In this document: one piece after another, positions 44,826-55,200 of the stretch
Layout: each line of letters begins with the position of its first letter
Position numbering within the stretch: the stretch's first letter is position 1
Origin: Corynebacterium sp.
GTDB taxonomy: Bacteria; Actinomycetota; Actinomycetes; Mycobacteriales; Mycobacteriaceae
Reading direction: 5' to 3'
Assembly (NCBI RefSeq): GCF_030532195.1
Contig: NZ_JAUNLP010000006.1
Coordinates: 1-64,000 of the forward strand
DNA: 64,000 nt
Made by a program: the position numbers and the translations under genes
The notes under the pieces: generated by a model
The model's input: the letters and a program-made list of their open reading frames with translations, nothing else
The model's database searches: none
What the model was told of the DNA's origin: nothing

Positions 44826-45272
44826 TTGGGTGGCCGTGGACGTCCTCCGAAGCCTGCAAACATGAGAGCTCGGGGTAATCGTGATCCATTCCCAACACGT
44901 GTGATTGAGTCCGCTCCGGTTCCCCAGCCACCTTTGCCGGAGGCTATGCCGGATGGTCGCCCGTGGCCGCAGATTACGCGGGCGTGGTGGCGCATGTGGG
45001 GTAAGGACCCGTTGGCGGCTGATTTCCGCGCGACGGACTGGGCGGAGCTCCGGGATACCGCGGCTATCCACGGTGCTTATTGGTCTGGTGACTTCAAGTT
45101 GGCTGGAGAGCTTAGGCTTCGTACTGCCAAGTTTGGTGCGACGGCTGAAGATAGGGCTCGTCTTCGTATCCAGTACGCGGCTGCTGATAAAGCGGATGAG
45201 AAGCGGGAGCGTGCTCGTCATGGTGCTGATAGTCGCTATGTGGGGTTGCGCGCCGTGGATCCAGCGGATTAG
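44826..45272 (+). CDS. Phage terminase small subunit-like protein
   Basis: About 148 aa opening MGGRGRPPKPANMRARGNRD, a form common in actinophage small terminases, with PDGRPWPQITRAWWRMW and helical C-terminal half. A TTG at 44826 with GGAGGT 7 nt upstream is the best start. In satellites, TerS redirects a helper phage's packaging motor to satellite DNA. No large subunit is present anywhere in the element. Confidence 0.75.
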   Translation: MGGRGRPPKPANMRARGNRDPFPTRVIESAPVPQPPLPEAMPDGRPWPQITRAWWRMWGKDPLAADFRATDWAELRDTAAIHGAYWSGDFKLAGELRLRTAKFGATAEDRARLRIQYAAADKADEKRERARHGADSRYVGLRAVDPAD

Positions 45273-45285
45273 CTGTTGGCGCTGT

Positions 45286-45804
45286 TCAGGCCGGTGCGCT
45301 AGGACGCTCTGTAAGCGGTTGAAGGGTGCTATAGTACGTGCGCCCCGCGTTTAACCGCTTAGAATCGATTTGCGAACAGGGGTATTGCAGGCCACCGAGC
45401 CTAAGCCCCACGCAAGCGCACCAACTCCGGTCATGATGACCGTGCAGGTACTCATTTTTGAGTTCGTCGAGGTCTGCTTGTGGCAGCGCGGTCGCGCGGG
45501 GTGACGGCTCCGGTTCAGGTTCCGGTTCTCGCTTAGGTTGCGTAGCCGGACGAACACGGCCATCAGCACTCACTCGTGTCTCCGACTGCGCAATTTGCGC
45601 AGTCGATTCCAGCTCCCGGCGCACACTGCCAACAGTGTTGTCGCTCGTTCCGGTGCGTCGTGCGTGCTCACGGTTAGATAGGCCGGGGTCTGCCTTCAAC
45701 GACTCCGCAATCAACGCGCGGGCATGGTGGCCATAGTTGTACTCACTTTGCGCGAAAGTAACCGTAACGATGAACGTAATGGTTATGGGGTGGCGATTCA
45801 CCAC
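45286..45804 (-). CDS. HTH protein with acidic linker, possibly a remnant
   Basis: 172 aa at most. The middle holds an HTH-like segment ARALIAESLKADPGLSNREH, then ARRTGTSDNTVGSVRRELES, as in ParB-like and replication-related proteins of actinobacteria. It is followed by a Pro/Glu-rich linker (KREPEPEPEPSPR). An N-terminal ParB-type domain expected in relatives is missing, and the last ~45 residues look non-homologous, so it may be truncated at both ends. Opposite strand to the capsid operon, near attR. Confidence 0.5.
   Translation of the reverse strand: MVNRHPITITFIVTVTFAQSEYNYGHHARALIAESLKADPGLSNREHARRTGTSDNTVGSVRRELESTAQIAQSETRVSADGRVRPATQPKREPEPEPEPSPRATALPQADLDELKNEYLHGHHDRSWCACVGLRLGGLQYPCSQIDSKRLNAGRTYYSTLQPLTERPSAPA
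45312..45361. repeat. 9-bp inverted repeat near the right end of the element
   Basis: TAAGCGGTT (45312-45320) and AACCGCTTA (45353-45361) are exact complements 32 bp apart, inside the 3' end of the HTH ORF and after the TerS-like gene. Confidence 0.6.
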
Positions 45805-45843
45805 CGAATCGAAGCAGCGTTACACTTCGCCACTTGTCTAGTG

Positions 45844-45875
45844 ATTCCGATTATTATTTGGACACTTTTTGGACA
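45844..45875. repeat. 32-bp repeat near attR, partner of 36576-36607
   Basis: One mismatch to the left copy, same orientation, 20 bp inside the right att repeat. Confidence 0.75.
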
Positions 45876-45894
45876 CTTTTACGTGAAAACGAGA

Positions 45895-45968
45895 AAAAAG
45901 CCAGGTCAGAAAACTCTCTGACCTGGCCTTTTGGTGCCCCCAGTGGGACTCGAACCCACACTGAAAGG
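45895..45968. repeat. Right attachment repeat (74 bp)
   Basis: Identical to the left copy by eye; it merges with the intact tRNA gene, so integration restores the tRNA 3' end. Includes terminator 45896-45931. Confidence 0.92.
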
Positions 45969-46008
45969 ATTTTAAGTCCTCTGCCTCTGCCAATTGGGCT
46001 ATAGGGGC
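45932..46008 (-). tRNA. tRNA with UAA anticodon (tRNA-Leu by anticodon), integration target
   Basis: 77 nt with encoded CCA. Acceptor GCCCCTA pairs with TGGGGGC, T-arm GTGGG/CCCAC with TTCGAGT, anticodon stem GAGGA/TCCTT with loop CTTAAAA, so the anticodon is TAA (45972-45974). The variable loop is only 5 nt (TCAGT), unlike ordinary long-arm leucine tRNAs. Discriminator A73 fits leucine. The 3' half is duplicated at 36438-36474. Confidence 0.85.
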
Positions 46009-46020
46009 CCCTAGGAAAGA

Positions 46021-47004
46021 TTAATGGGGCACGTGCGTATCTACCAAACTTGCTACTATGCCGTCGAGAATATCCTTCTCGCTGATGTAGAAAGATTGCT
46101 GGTCAGCGGGCATGGCACCTGGGAGCGACTGGAAAAGATCCATTAGCCCCTCGACGATGATGGCCCCGCCGGCAAACACATCGGCACGCCCTGGATGCAT
46201 CACCGGGTTGGCAGCCAGCGATTCCACATCGGACTCCACCACAGAGGCCGTCAGCGCGCGGAGTGCGGCAAAGCGCAGCTGCGACAGGTGAATGGCCGCA
46301 GGATCATAGGTTTCCAGCCCCTGCGCCAGCGCCGAGAGCGTGGTAAAGGTGCCAGCGCACCCCACAATAGTGCGCGCGGTGTGTACCGGCACCTGGGTGG
46401 CAATCTCCTCGGTCAGCTGCGCCACATAGTCGTGGGCCTGCGCCACTTCCTCATCAGTCGGCGGTGAGGTGTGCAGGAAGCGCTCGGTAAGGCGAACGCT
46501 GCCCATCGCAACGGAGTCAGAGCCGGCCACCGTGCCGTCGTGATCGCCCACGATGACCTCGGTGGAGCCGCCGCCCACATCAATCACGCAGAATGGCCCC
46601 AACTCCGGGTCCAAGTCATCGACTGCCCCGCGGAAGGACAGCGCGGCTTCCTCATCACCGGAGATGACCTCGGCCTCGGCACCCCACGGAGCGAGAATCT
46701 CGCGGGTCATGGCGAAAAAGTCCTCGCGGTTCGACGCATCACGCGTGGCCGAAGTTGCGACCATCCGCACAGCCTTGACCTGCTCCGCCTGCATCAGTTC
46801 GGCGTATTTGGTCAGTGCGACGCGGACTCGCTCGAGTGCCTCCGGTGCCAGCTGACCGGTGGCATCAACGCCTTGGCCCAACCGCACAATTTCCATCAGA
46901 CGGTGAAGTTCGGTGATTTCCAGGACTCCGTCGACAAGCTCAACTCGGCTAATGAGCAGGCGAATTGAGTTGGTACCGCAGTCTACCGCTGCCAGTGTGG
47001 TCAT
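46021..47004 (-). CDS. ppx: Ppx/GppA exopolyphosphatase family protein
   Basis: 327 aa of the ASKHA ATPase fold: AAVDCGTNSIRLLI at the N-terminus, VISGDEEAALSFRGAV, VIDVGGGSTEVIVG and VGCAGTFTTLSAL. Short form without the C-terminal HD domain, as in actinobacterial Ppx1/Ppx2. Expected to degrade polyphosphate or pppGpp. It starts directly after the DUF501 stop codon, so they form one operon. Confidence 0.92.
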   Translation of the reverse strand: MTTLAAVDCGTNSIRLLISRVELVDGVLEITELHRLMEIVRLGQGVDATGQLAPEALERVRVALTKYAELMQAEQVKAVRMVATSATRDASNREDFFAMTREILAPWGAEAEVISGDEEAALSFRGAVDDLDPELGPFCVIDVGGGSTEVIVGDHDGTVAGSDSVAMGSVRLTERFLHTSPPTDEEVAQAHDYVAQLTEEIATQVPVHTARTIVGCAGTFTTLSALAQGLETYDPAAIHLSQLRFAALRALTASVVESDVESLAANPVMHPGRADVFAGGAIIVEGLMDLFQSLPGAMPADQQSFYISEKDILDGIVASLVDTHVPH

Positions 47005-47541
47005 TTACCCCTCCGCCCCTGGATACTCGATGCCAAGGTCTTCAATCGTCGGCCAATCAGCCGGAATTGCGGTGCCGCGCAGCCTTTCATTTTCCGCTGC
47101 TAGCGCCACTGACTCTGTACCCAGGCGGAAGTGCTCCGGCCCCTTCGCCAGCGCATATGCAATCAGAACATGCAGGCACTTCACACGGGTCGGCATACCG
47201 CCGCCGGAGAAGTCCGTCCCTAAGTCCTCCATCGCATTGCGCTCTGCCAGGAATGCCTCGTGTGCACGCAAGTAATCGGCTGCGAGCTCCTCATCGTTTT
47301 CCAGGCGCGCAGTCATATCCTTCATGACTCCGGTGGTCTCCAACCGTGAGGCCTCCGCCGTCAGGCGCGGATCAGTCAGGTAAAAGAGGGTGGGAAACGG
47401 AGTGCCATCATCCAGGCGCGGCTTCGTCTTGACCACACCGGGTGTCCCATCCGGGCTGCGGTACGAAATCTCCACCACACCCCGCGGCTCACGTCCCAGC
47501 TGCTCCGCTACAACTTCCAGATCTGCGGTGTCAACAGACAT
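47005..47541 (-). CDS. DUF501 family protein
   Basis: 178 aa, ADLEVVAEQLGREPRGVVEI at the N-terminus and TRVKCLHVLIAYALAKGPEH later. DUF501 genes sit between divIC, eno and ppx in many actinobacteria; function unknown. ATG 47541 preferred to upstream GTG codons that precede the conserved region. Confidence 0.85.
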   Translation of the reverse strand: MSVDTADLEVVAEQLGREPRGVVEISYRSPDGTPGVVKTKPRLDDGTPFPTLFYLTDPRLTAEASRLETTGVMKDMTARLENDEELAADYLRAHEAFLAERNAMEDLGTDFSGGGMPTRVKCLHVLIAYALAKGPEHFRLGTESVALAAENERLRGTAIPADWPTIEDLGIEYPGAEG

Positions 47542-47685
47542 TCGCCACACTCCCCTTTCCACACTTCACTGACACATAATCTCACAGCCGCCCAACACGC
47601 GCGTCATTACGCTTTACGACGGACACCTCAACTGCGCACGCCACGTCCACCGAAGAAGAGGTGTTTGAGGCAGTGCGAAGGTGGT

Positions 47686-48222
47686 TTATGACTCCGGAAC
47701 CGTCGGCAAGTTCTCTGGCCTGGTGGCTTGGTCGCGCGCCGGATTCGGTCGAGTCGACTCAGGCTCAGGCGGAATGGAAATCGAATCCCATAAGGTTTCG
47801 TACCACTTCTTCGCCTGATGCTCCGGGATCGCCTCCGGCTCGGTTACCGGCTGCTCCCCCACTGCTGGGTCGAGAATTCTAAATGGTGTCTCGCCCGGTT
47901 CAATCAGGCCGAGGCGCAGGCGTGCCTGCTCCTTGATGTAGGCCGGATTGGAGTAGAGCTCCTTTTCATCTTCCAACTGGGAAATACGCCGCTCCATGCG
48001 GGCGATATTGTCCCGAGTCTCAGCAACATCCGCCTGCTGCTGCGCGAATGTGCGCAACGGAATGGCCAGCGTTGCCACCAAAAAGAGCACCAGCAGCCCG
48101 ATTCCGATTTTCTGCGCTGTGCTCAGCGAGCGCATTCCCGATGCAATTGCCGACGCCGAACGCCCGCGCCCCTGCGTGGGACGCGTTTTTGTTCCGCGAC
48201 GAGATTGCTCCGATGCACTCAT
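47686..48222 (-). CDS. Septum formation initiator (FtsB/DivIC family)
   Basis: 178 aa. A basic Ser/Arg-rich cytoplasmic N-terminus, one transmembrane segment near residues 38-58 (IGIGLLVLFLVATLAIPL), a coiled coil (VAETRDNIARMERRISQLED) and the YIKEQARLRLGLIEPGE motif identify the family. It joins the divisome with FtsL/FtsQ. The ATG follows TAGAGT by 7 nt, suggesting its own leaderless transcript downstream of eno. Confidence 0.9.
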   Translation of the reverse strand: MSASEQSRRGTKTRPTQGRGRSASAIASGMRSLSTAQKIGIGLLVLFLVATLAIPLRTFAQQQADVAETRDNIARMERRISQLEDEKELYSNPAYIKEQARLRLGLIEPGETPFRILDPAVGEQPVTEPEAIPEHQAKKWYETLWDSISIPPEPESTRPNPARDQATRPENLPTVPES

Positions 48223-48265
48223 GTCCCACACTCTACCCGACGCCTGGACAATAAAATAACGAAAA

Positions 48266-48299
48266 ACCCGCTCGAACCAATCAGTCGGTTCGAGCGGGT
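48266..48299 (-). terminator. Terminator of eno
   Basis: ACCCGCTCGAACC pairs with GGTTCGAGCGGGT over an 8-nt loop; on the minus strand it ends in a run of T. Confidence 0.9.
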
Positions 48300-48337
48300 C
48301 AGTGCTGTCAGTTATGCCTCAGCGACATCAGTTGCAC

Positions 48338-49615
<1,278 letters not shown>

Positions 49616-49697
49616 TCACCTTTCCGCCGGAACCGTTCCGGCACTTGCCTTCAATTGTGGCACGGTTTGGCAACCTTCGCCGTAAATGGAATTCTGC

Positions 49698-50558
49698 CTA
49701 GGCGGGCTGGTTCAGCGCATAGTTGGCCGCAGCATCGCGAACATCGCGAAGATACTGCTCAGACTGGTTATAAGAGCGAATTGCGTCTGCCCACCCTTCC
49801 GGGGTGGCAAGGTCACGACCACCACTGCAGAGCATCCGTGCGGCCGTCGCTGTGGCGTCGTCAATGTGGTTTGGATCCGCAACGCCGTCACCGGAAGCAT
49901 CCGTCGCAAAGCGTTTCCACGTCTCTGGAATAAACTGCATCGGCCCCACGGCGCGGTCATAACGAGTGTCGCCGTCGAGTTTGCCGTTATCGGTATCCGG
50001 TACCTCGGCAAACGCGCCGGTGCCGTCGAGCGGCGGGCCGATAATCGGCGGGCGCACTACCCCATCGGGACCAATTTGCGCGGGCTTGAGCCAATTGCCG
50101 GAGTACGTGCCGTGCCGAGTTTCAACCTGCCCCAGGCCAGCGAGCGTATTCCACGACAGGTGGCACTCCGGGGATTCCTCGGCGGCCAGCACATAGGCAT
50201 TGCCATAGGCTCGCACTGCGTCTTCCGAAATCCCGGTCTCCGGCGCAATCTTCTGCGCCCACTGCCGCAGCTGGTCGGACGTGCGCCCGGGCGCGTGGAT
50301 ATCAATCATCGGTGGCGCTTCCGCAGCAGCCGGCGGCACGTTATCGGGAATCGGCTTCTTCGTAATCGACGGCATAACCGGGCCGGTGAACATACTGAGC
50401 GCCCCAACCGTGCCGATAATTATGAGCACCGCCAGCGTGGTCACACCGAGGCAACCGCAGCCTCGATTGGACTTCTTTTTCCCCTTACTGCGGCCACGCG
50501 AATTCGCCCCGCGGGGTACGGGGTGCGCGTATTCGTCGAACTGGGAATTAGAAGGCAT
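49698..50558 (-). CDS. Membrane-anchored lytic transglycosylase-like protein
   Basis: 286 aa. An N-terminal basic region, one hydrophobic segment near residues 36-58 (LGVTTLAVLIIIGTVGALSMF), then a transglycosylase-like (SLT) domain: LSWNTLAGLGQVETRHGTY (catalytic Glu), AVGPMQFIPETWKRF and IDDATATAARMLC. Probably cleaves peptidoglycan outside the membrane. The ATG follows TAGAGT by 8 nt (leaderless type). Lies just upstream of eno. Confidence 0.87.
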   Translation of the reverse strand: MPSNSQFDEYAHPVPRGANSRGRSKGKKKSNRGCGCLGVTTLAVLIIIGTVGALSMFTGPVMPSITKKPIPDNVPPAAAEAPPMIDIHAPGRTSDQLRQWAQKIAPETGISEDAVRAYGNAYVLAAEESPECHLSWNTLAGLGQVETRHGTYSGNWLKPAQIGPDGVVRPPIIGPPLDGTGAFAEVPDTDNGKLDGDTRYDRAVGPMQFIPETWKRFATDASGDGVADPNHIDDATATAARMLCSGGRDLATPEGWADAIRSYNQSEQYLRDVRDAAANYALNQPA

Positions 50559-50618
50559 GAAGAATTACTCTACGGGCAAAGCCCTGGAATCAATTCAATC
50601 TCGAGGACAGCGAGTGTT

Positions 50619-51527
50619 TTACGACTCTTCGCTTGCCGACGGTTCTTGCGTCTGGGCCAGCTCTGCCAGGAATGCCCGGGCGGCCTTGCGGGTGCGCTCC
50701 TCCGCCCCGGAGTCGGTCTCCAACCCTGGCGTTGGCACCAAGATTTCCACTGGAATGTCCGTATCCGCCATGCCGAGCGCACGAGCACGGCGAATAGCTT
50801 CCTCCGCCAGCGTCAGAGCAGGCAGCTGAGTAGCCGGCATCGAGCGCGGACGACCGCGGCCGTAGCTCCACAGACGTTCCTGCTCTTCCTCGGAGACCAT
50901 CTGGCCTTCCTCGACAGAGCCGTCAAAAAGGTACGGCTGACGGGCACGCATCTTCAAAATGAAGTCGGTGGCCACGTCGTCGAAGTCGAAGTCCTCGGCG
51001 ATTTCCGCATGGAAGAGAATCTGTAGCAGCAGGTCTGCCAGCTCACTGCGGATGTCACCGCCCTCATTGACGGCATCGACGAACTCGTAGGTTTCCTCAA
51101 TGAGGTACGGCAGCAGGCTCTGGTGAGTCTGGCGCGCTTCCCACTGCCCGGTGCGACGTGCCTTAGCCATGATGTCAATAGCTTCTTCGACATGTGGCAG
51201 GCGGGATTGGACCGCCATCGGCGCAGGCGCAGGGACAGTTTCTGGTTCCGGGTCGGGTTCCGGCTGCGGTTCGGGATCCGGAGCCCCTTCAAGCTCGACA
51301 GAGTAGACCTTCTCACCCGCATCAAGGCGGTCGAGCACCTCGTCATTGTCCATATCGGTGGTAACCAGAATCTCAGCCTGCGAGACCGAGTGGCCACCGG
51401 CATCGGCGATGGCCCAGCGCACACGGATGGGGACTTCCTCGGTGTAGCTGACTTCACCTGTCAGCAGGCTAGCGGCTTCCAGCGGAATGGCCGTTGGAAA
51501 GCGGCTATCGAGCTTGATGATAGTCAT
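50619..51527 (-). CDS. mazG: MazG nucleoside triphosphate pyrophosphohydrolase
   Basis: 302 aa. The MazG all-alpha domain occupies residues ~115-215 with the EExxE region (SLLPYLIEETYEFVDAV) and EVxxDLxxLQ-like LADLLLQILFHAEIAE, metal ligands for hydrolysis of (d)NTPs. An N-terminal ~100-residue extension with an acidic Pro/Glu linker is unusual but known in actinobacterial MazG. House-cleaning role. A 7-bp gap separates it from mfd, so probably one operon. Confidence 0.9.
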   Translation of the reverse strand: MTIIKLDSRFPTAIPLEAASLLTGEVSYTEEVPIRVRWAIADAGGHSVSQAEILVTTDMDNDEVLDRLDAGEKVYSVELEGAPDPEPQPEPDPEPETVPAPAPMAVQSRLPHVEEAIDIMAKARRTGQWEARQTHQSLLPYLIEETYEFVDAVNEGGDIRSELADLLLQILFHAEIAEDFDFDDVATDFILKMRARQPYLFDGSVEEGQMVSEEEQERLWSYGRGRPRSMPATQLPALTLAEEAIRRARALGMADTDIPVEILVPTPGLETDSGAEERTRKAARAFLAELAQTQEPSASEES

Positions 51528-51534
51528 ACGTTTT

Positions 51535-54500
51535 CTAGTCCTTTCCCATGTGCGAGATGTCCATGCGAGGAATTCCCGCCATCGATGTCAAGAAATCTGC
51601 GACCCACTGCACCAATGCGATATCGCGAACAGGTTTTGCCCGCAATCCTCGTCCTTCCTTCGGCATGCCGACGGACACCGTGCGTGTTGCCGCACGATAC
51701 GTCGCCTGTGGGTACAGGCGCTTGAGGCGCACTTGCTTGGAGTCAGCAAGCTCCATAGGGGTTATTCTAATGTGCGCACCCATAGCTTGAACTTCATGCA
51801 CGCCGAATTCACGGCAAATAATTCGAAGACGTGAAATAACTGCCAGTCTTTCCACCTCAATGGGTGGGGTTCCGTAGCGGTCTACGAGCTCTTCAAGCAC
51901 CACATCGATATCGTCCAGCGCAGTAGCGGCAGCAAATTTGCGGTACGCCTCCAGCCGCAGGCGTTCCGACGACACATAATCAGCCGGAATATTCGCATCC
52001 ACCGGAAGGTCAATTCGAACTTCCTTCGGCTCATTATCGGAGGCATCCGGAGTTTCACCGTCAGCCACCGCCTTCAGCGCGGCAACGGCCTCACCGACAA
52101 GGCGGACGTACATGTCGAAACCGACACCGGCGATATGTCCTGACTGCTCCGCTCCGAGAATACTGCCGGCACCACGCATTTCCAGATCCTTCATAGCCAC
52201 GGCCATACCGGCGCCCAAATCATTGTTCTGGGCAATCGTTGCCAGACGGTCATACGAGGTCTCCGTCAGCGTCTGATTTTCCGGGTAGAGGAAGTAGGCG
52301 TATGCGCGCTCGCGGGAACGCCCCACACGTCCGCGCAGCTGGTGGAGCTGCGAAAGACCCATGTGGTGGGCATTTTCCACAATCAGCGTATTGGCATTGG
52401 CAATGTCCAGGCCGGTCTCCACGATGGTGGTACACACCAGGACGTCGTACTCGCGCTGCCAAAAGCCATCGACCGTGCGCTCCAGCTGGTCTTCCCCCAT
52501 CTGGCCGTGTGCGACCACCACCCGCGCCTCGGGCACCAAGTTGCGGATATGCTGTGCCACCTTGTCAATGGTTGCGACCTTATTGTGCAGGTAGAACACC
52601 TGGCCGTCGCGAAGCAGCTCACGCCGAATCGCAGCGGCAATCTGCTTATCGGACTGCTCGCCGACGTAGGTCAGCACCGGATGGCGATCCTGCGGCGGGG
52701 TGAGAATCTGGCTCATCTCGCGGATGCCGGCAATCGACATCTCGAGTGTGCGCGGAATTGGCGTGGCCGACATGGTAAGCACGTCGACGTGATGGCGCAG
52801 CGCCTTAATGTGTTCCTTGTGCTCGACGCCGAAGCGCTGCTCCTCGTCGACGATGACCAGGCCGAGTTCCTTCCACTGCACGCCGGTCTGCAGCAGGCGG
52901 TGCGTACCGATGACAATGTCGACATCGCCGGACTTCAACCCTTCGAGAACCTGCTTGGATTCCTTCGGCGAGGTAAAGCGCGACAGGCCGCGGATGGTGA
53001 CCGGGAAGCCCTCCATACGCTGGGTAAATGTGGCCAAGTGCTGCTGCGCCAAAAGCGTGGTCGGCACCAGCACCGCCACCTGGCGACCATCCTGGACGGC
53101 CTTGAACGCCGCACGCAGCGCCACTTCGGTCTTGCCATAGCCGACATCGCCAATGAGCACGCGGTCCATCGGCACCGGCTTTTCCATGTCGGACTTAATC
53201 TCTTCAATGGCCTGCAGTTGGTCTTCCGTTTCGACGAAGGGGAAATTGTCCTCCATCTCGTGCTGCCACGGGGTATCCGGCGCGAACGCATGGCCCGGCG
53301 CGGCTTGGCGCTCCGCGTAGAGCTTCACCAGCTCCTCGGCGATTTCACGGACAGCACCGCGCGCCTTGCGCTTCGTGGACTTCCAGTCCGAGCCGCCCAT
53401 CTTCGACAGCGTCGGCTTCTCACCGCCGACATACCGCGACAGCAAATCCAGGCTCTCCATCGGCACAAAGAGCTGGTCAGCCGGGCCACCGCGCTTGCTC
53501 GGTGCATACTCCAGCACCACATATTCGCGCCGAGCCTGATCCTCACCAGTGCCAATCGTGCGCTCAGTGAGCTTCACAAACCGACCGATGCCGTGGGTGT
53601 CATGCACCACGTAGTCACCGGCTTTCAGCGCCAGCGGGTCAACGCGGTTACGGCGCTTCGCGGGTTTACGCTTTCCCCGCAGCGCGCCCTCAGCGATGCG
53701 GTTGCCCGTAATATCCTGCTCCGTAATCAGCGTCAGCGCGCCGCCCGGAATACGCGGAAACATCAGGCCACCATGCAAAACGCCCTGGTAGACGGTGATT
53801 CGTCCCGCTTCCGGCTGCTCGGGGCCGGTGGCGATGCGCGTCGCAATTCCCGCCTCGCGGAACTTCTCCGCTTGACGACGAGCCCCCGCGGGCGTGGCCG
53901 CCACGTACGCCACGCGCTCGCCTGCGACCGTGGCATCGCGCAGCTGCTTCATCAGGCGACCAATCTCCTTCAAGTCACCGCGCGGTGCGGGAGCCGGCTC
54001 AAAGGTCAGTGGCAGCACCTCATCTTCAGTGACCCCGGCCTCCAGCATGCCGGGCGGGGAAATATGCCAGGAGGTGGGCATTGGAATGGAGGCCAAGCTG
54101 CGGTACGCACTCGGCTCTAACCCATCGGTGGCAATCGGCGTGGAGCCACCCATCGCCGCCGTTTCCCACGCCGCGGCCATGAATTCCTCGCCAGCGCTAA
54201 TTAGGTCATCCGCGCGGGAACGAATCCGCTCCGGACCGCACATCAGCACATGGGTTTTCTCCGGCATGACCTCGGTGAGCATCTTCATTGGGTACTGACT
54301 AATCAGCGGGATCAGCGATTCCATGCCCTCGACCCACTGGCCGTCGCCGATACGTGTGAGCATCTCCTGGACTTGGCCCGAGCGCGTGGTGGCGAGTTTC
54401 TCCGCGGAGGCCTTCACGGCGTCGTCGATAAGCAGTGCGCGACACGGAAAGATGTCGAGCTTGTCGACTTCCACCTCAGCAATCGTGCGCTGGTCGGCGA

Positions 54501-55140
54501 CGGAAAATGCGCGCAGATCGGTGACTTCATCGCCCCAGAGCTCAATGCGCACCGGCAGCTCTTCGGTCGCCGGGAAAACGTCGACAATGCCGCCGCGCAC
54601 GGCAAACTGACCGCGCCTGCCGACCATATCCACATGTGAATAGCCATGGTGCACCAACCGCTCCACCAAATCCTCACAGTCCTGGTCCAGCTGCACGTGG
54701 ATCGGAGCGCTGGCTTCATCATCGAGGTCATCGACAATCGGCTGCACCAGGGAGCGCACCCCCGCTATCAGCACGTCGACCTTGCCACGGCGAACGTCGT
54801 AAAGCGCTTTACGACGCAGCGCAACGGTGTCCACCGCCGGCGAGAGCTTCTCATGCGGCAGTGTTTCCCAGGACGGGAACATGGTGACTCGGTCGCCGAT
54901 CATGGACTTGACCTCGGCCGTCAGGTCCTCTGCCTCACGGCCGGTGGCAGTGATAACCAGCACCGGCACCTTCGTCGACATCGCGTAAATGAGATGCGAG
55001 CGAACCGAATCAACACCTGTGAGCGCCAGCTCGTCTTCATCGAGGTGGCCGAGCACTCCGACAAACTGCGGATCAGTGGCAACCAGATCAGCGAGCCCCG
55101 ATAGCGGGTTCGGCAAAATGACAGGCGAGGAAGTTGGCAT
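51535..55140 (-). CDS. mfd: Transcription-repair coupling factor Mfd
   Basis: 1201 aa. Removes stalled RNA polymerase and recruits UvrA. UvrB-like N-terminal modules (residues ~1-350), RNA polymerase-interacting domain (~480-550, [16 protein letters not shown]), and the translocase with Walker [29 protein letters not shown] (motif II) and [20 protein letters not shown]. The ATG is 6 nt after TATATT. The gene contains five copies of the CGTCGNNAAGC motif, including the palindromic pair at 54795-54816. Confidence 0.97.
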   Translation of the reverse strand: MPTSSPVILPNPLSGLADLVATDPQFVGVLGHLDEDELALTGVDSVRSHLIYAMSTKVPVLVITATGREAEDLTAEVKSMIGDRVTMFPSWETLPHEKLSPAVDTVALRRKALYDVRRGKVDVLIAGVRSLVQPIVDDLDDEASAPIHVQLDQDCEDLVERLVHHGYSHVDMVGRRGQFAVRGGIVDVFPATEELPVRIELWGDEVTDLRAFSVADQRTIAEVEVDKLDIFPCRALLIDDAVKASAEKLATTRSGQVQEMLTRIGDGQWVEGMESLIPLISQYPMKMLTEVMPEKTHVLMCGPERIRSRADDLISAGEEFMAAAWETAAMGGSTPIATDGLEPSAYRSLASIPMPTSWHISPPGMLEAGVTEDEVLPLTFEPAPAPRGDLKEIGRLMKQLRDATVAGERVAYVAATPAGARRQAEKFREAGIATRIATGPEQPEAGRITVYQGVLHGGLMFPRIPGGALTLITEQDITGNRIAEGALRGKRKPAKRRNRVDPLALKAGDYVVHDTHGIGRFVKLTERTIGTGEDQARREYVVLEYAPSKRGGPADQLFVPMESLDLLSRYVGGEKPTLSKMGGSDWKSTKRKARGAVREIAEELVKLYAERQAAPGHAFAPDTPWQHEMEDNFPFVETEDQLQAIEEIKSDMEKPVPMDRVLIGDVGYGKTEVALRAAFKAVQDGRQVAVLVPTTLLAQQHLATFTQRMEGFPVTIRGLSRFTSPKESKQVLEGLKSGDVDIVIGTHRLLQTGVQWKELGLVIVDEEQRFGVEHKEHIKALRHHVDVLTMSATPIPRTLEMSIAGIREMSQILTPPQDRHPVLTYVGEQSDKQIAAAIRRELLRDGQVFYLHNKVATIDKVAQHIRNLVPEARVVVAHGQMGEDQLERTVDGFWQREYDVLVCTTIVETGLDIANANTLIVENAHHMGLSQLHQLRGRVGRSRERAYAYFLYPENQTLTETSYDRLATIAQNNDLGAGMAVAMKDLEMRGAGSILGAEQSGHIAGVGFDMYVRLVGEAVAALKAVADGETPDASDNEPKEVRIDLPVDANIPADYVSSERLRLEAYRKFAAATALDDIDVVLEELVDRYGTPPIEVERLAVISRLRIICREFGVHEVQAMGAHIRITPMELADSKQVRLKRLYPQATYRAATRTVSVGMPKEGRGLRAKPVRDIALVQWVADFLTSMAGIPRMDISHMGKD
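54795..54816. repeat. 22-bp perfect palindrome made of two head-to-head 11-mers
   Basis: CGTCGTAAAGC (54795-54805) is directly followed by GCTTTACGACG (54806-54816). Each half is the genome-wide motif described in the findings. It lies within mfd coding sequence. Confidence 0.95.
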
Positions 55141-55171
55141 AGCCCCAATATAACCACTGAGGCGGATTTCA

Positions 55172-55200
55172 CCTCAGCTACTCCTCAGCTACTCCTCAGT
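55172..55200. repeat. 11-bp tandem repeat at the 3' end of a TetR gene
   Basis: CCTCAGCTACT occurs twice in tandem (55172-55182, 55183-55193) plus a partial third copy, spanning the TetR stop codon. Confidence 0.85.

Larger units (their letters stand above)
36401..45968. mobile_element. Integrated phage-satellite (PICI-like) element with its own capsid gene
   Basis: About 9.5 kb between 74-bp direct repeats at a tRNA 3' end. Gene order: integrase and XRE repressor leftward; excisionase, small ORFs, DnaB-N-like protein, DUF3631 ATPase, GTACC repeats, WhiB-like, scaffold-like, HK97-like capsid and TerS-like proteins rightward. This is the order known for phage-inducible chromosomal islands. 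Large terminase, portal, protease, tail and lysis genes are absent. A decayed prophage is the alternative, but the compact, intact, same-direction operon with no broken genes argues against it. Confidence 0.75.

Noticed and set aside
49686..51026. 446-codon open frame antisense to the transglycosylase and mazG
   Set aside because: Spans two real genes on the other strand; composition typical of antisense frames.
52342..54120. 592-codon open frame antisense to mfd
   Set aside because: High-GC shadow frame; low-complexity Arg/His/Leu composition and no motif.
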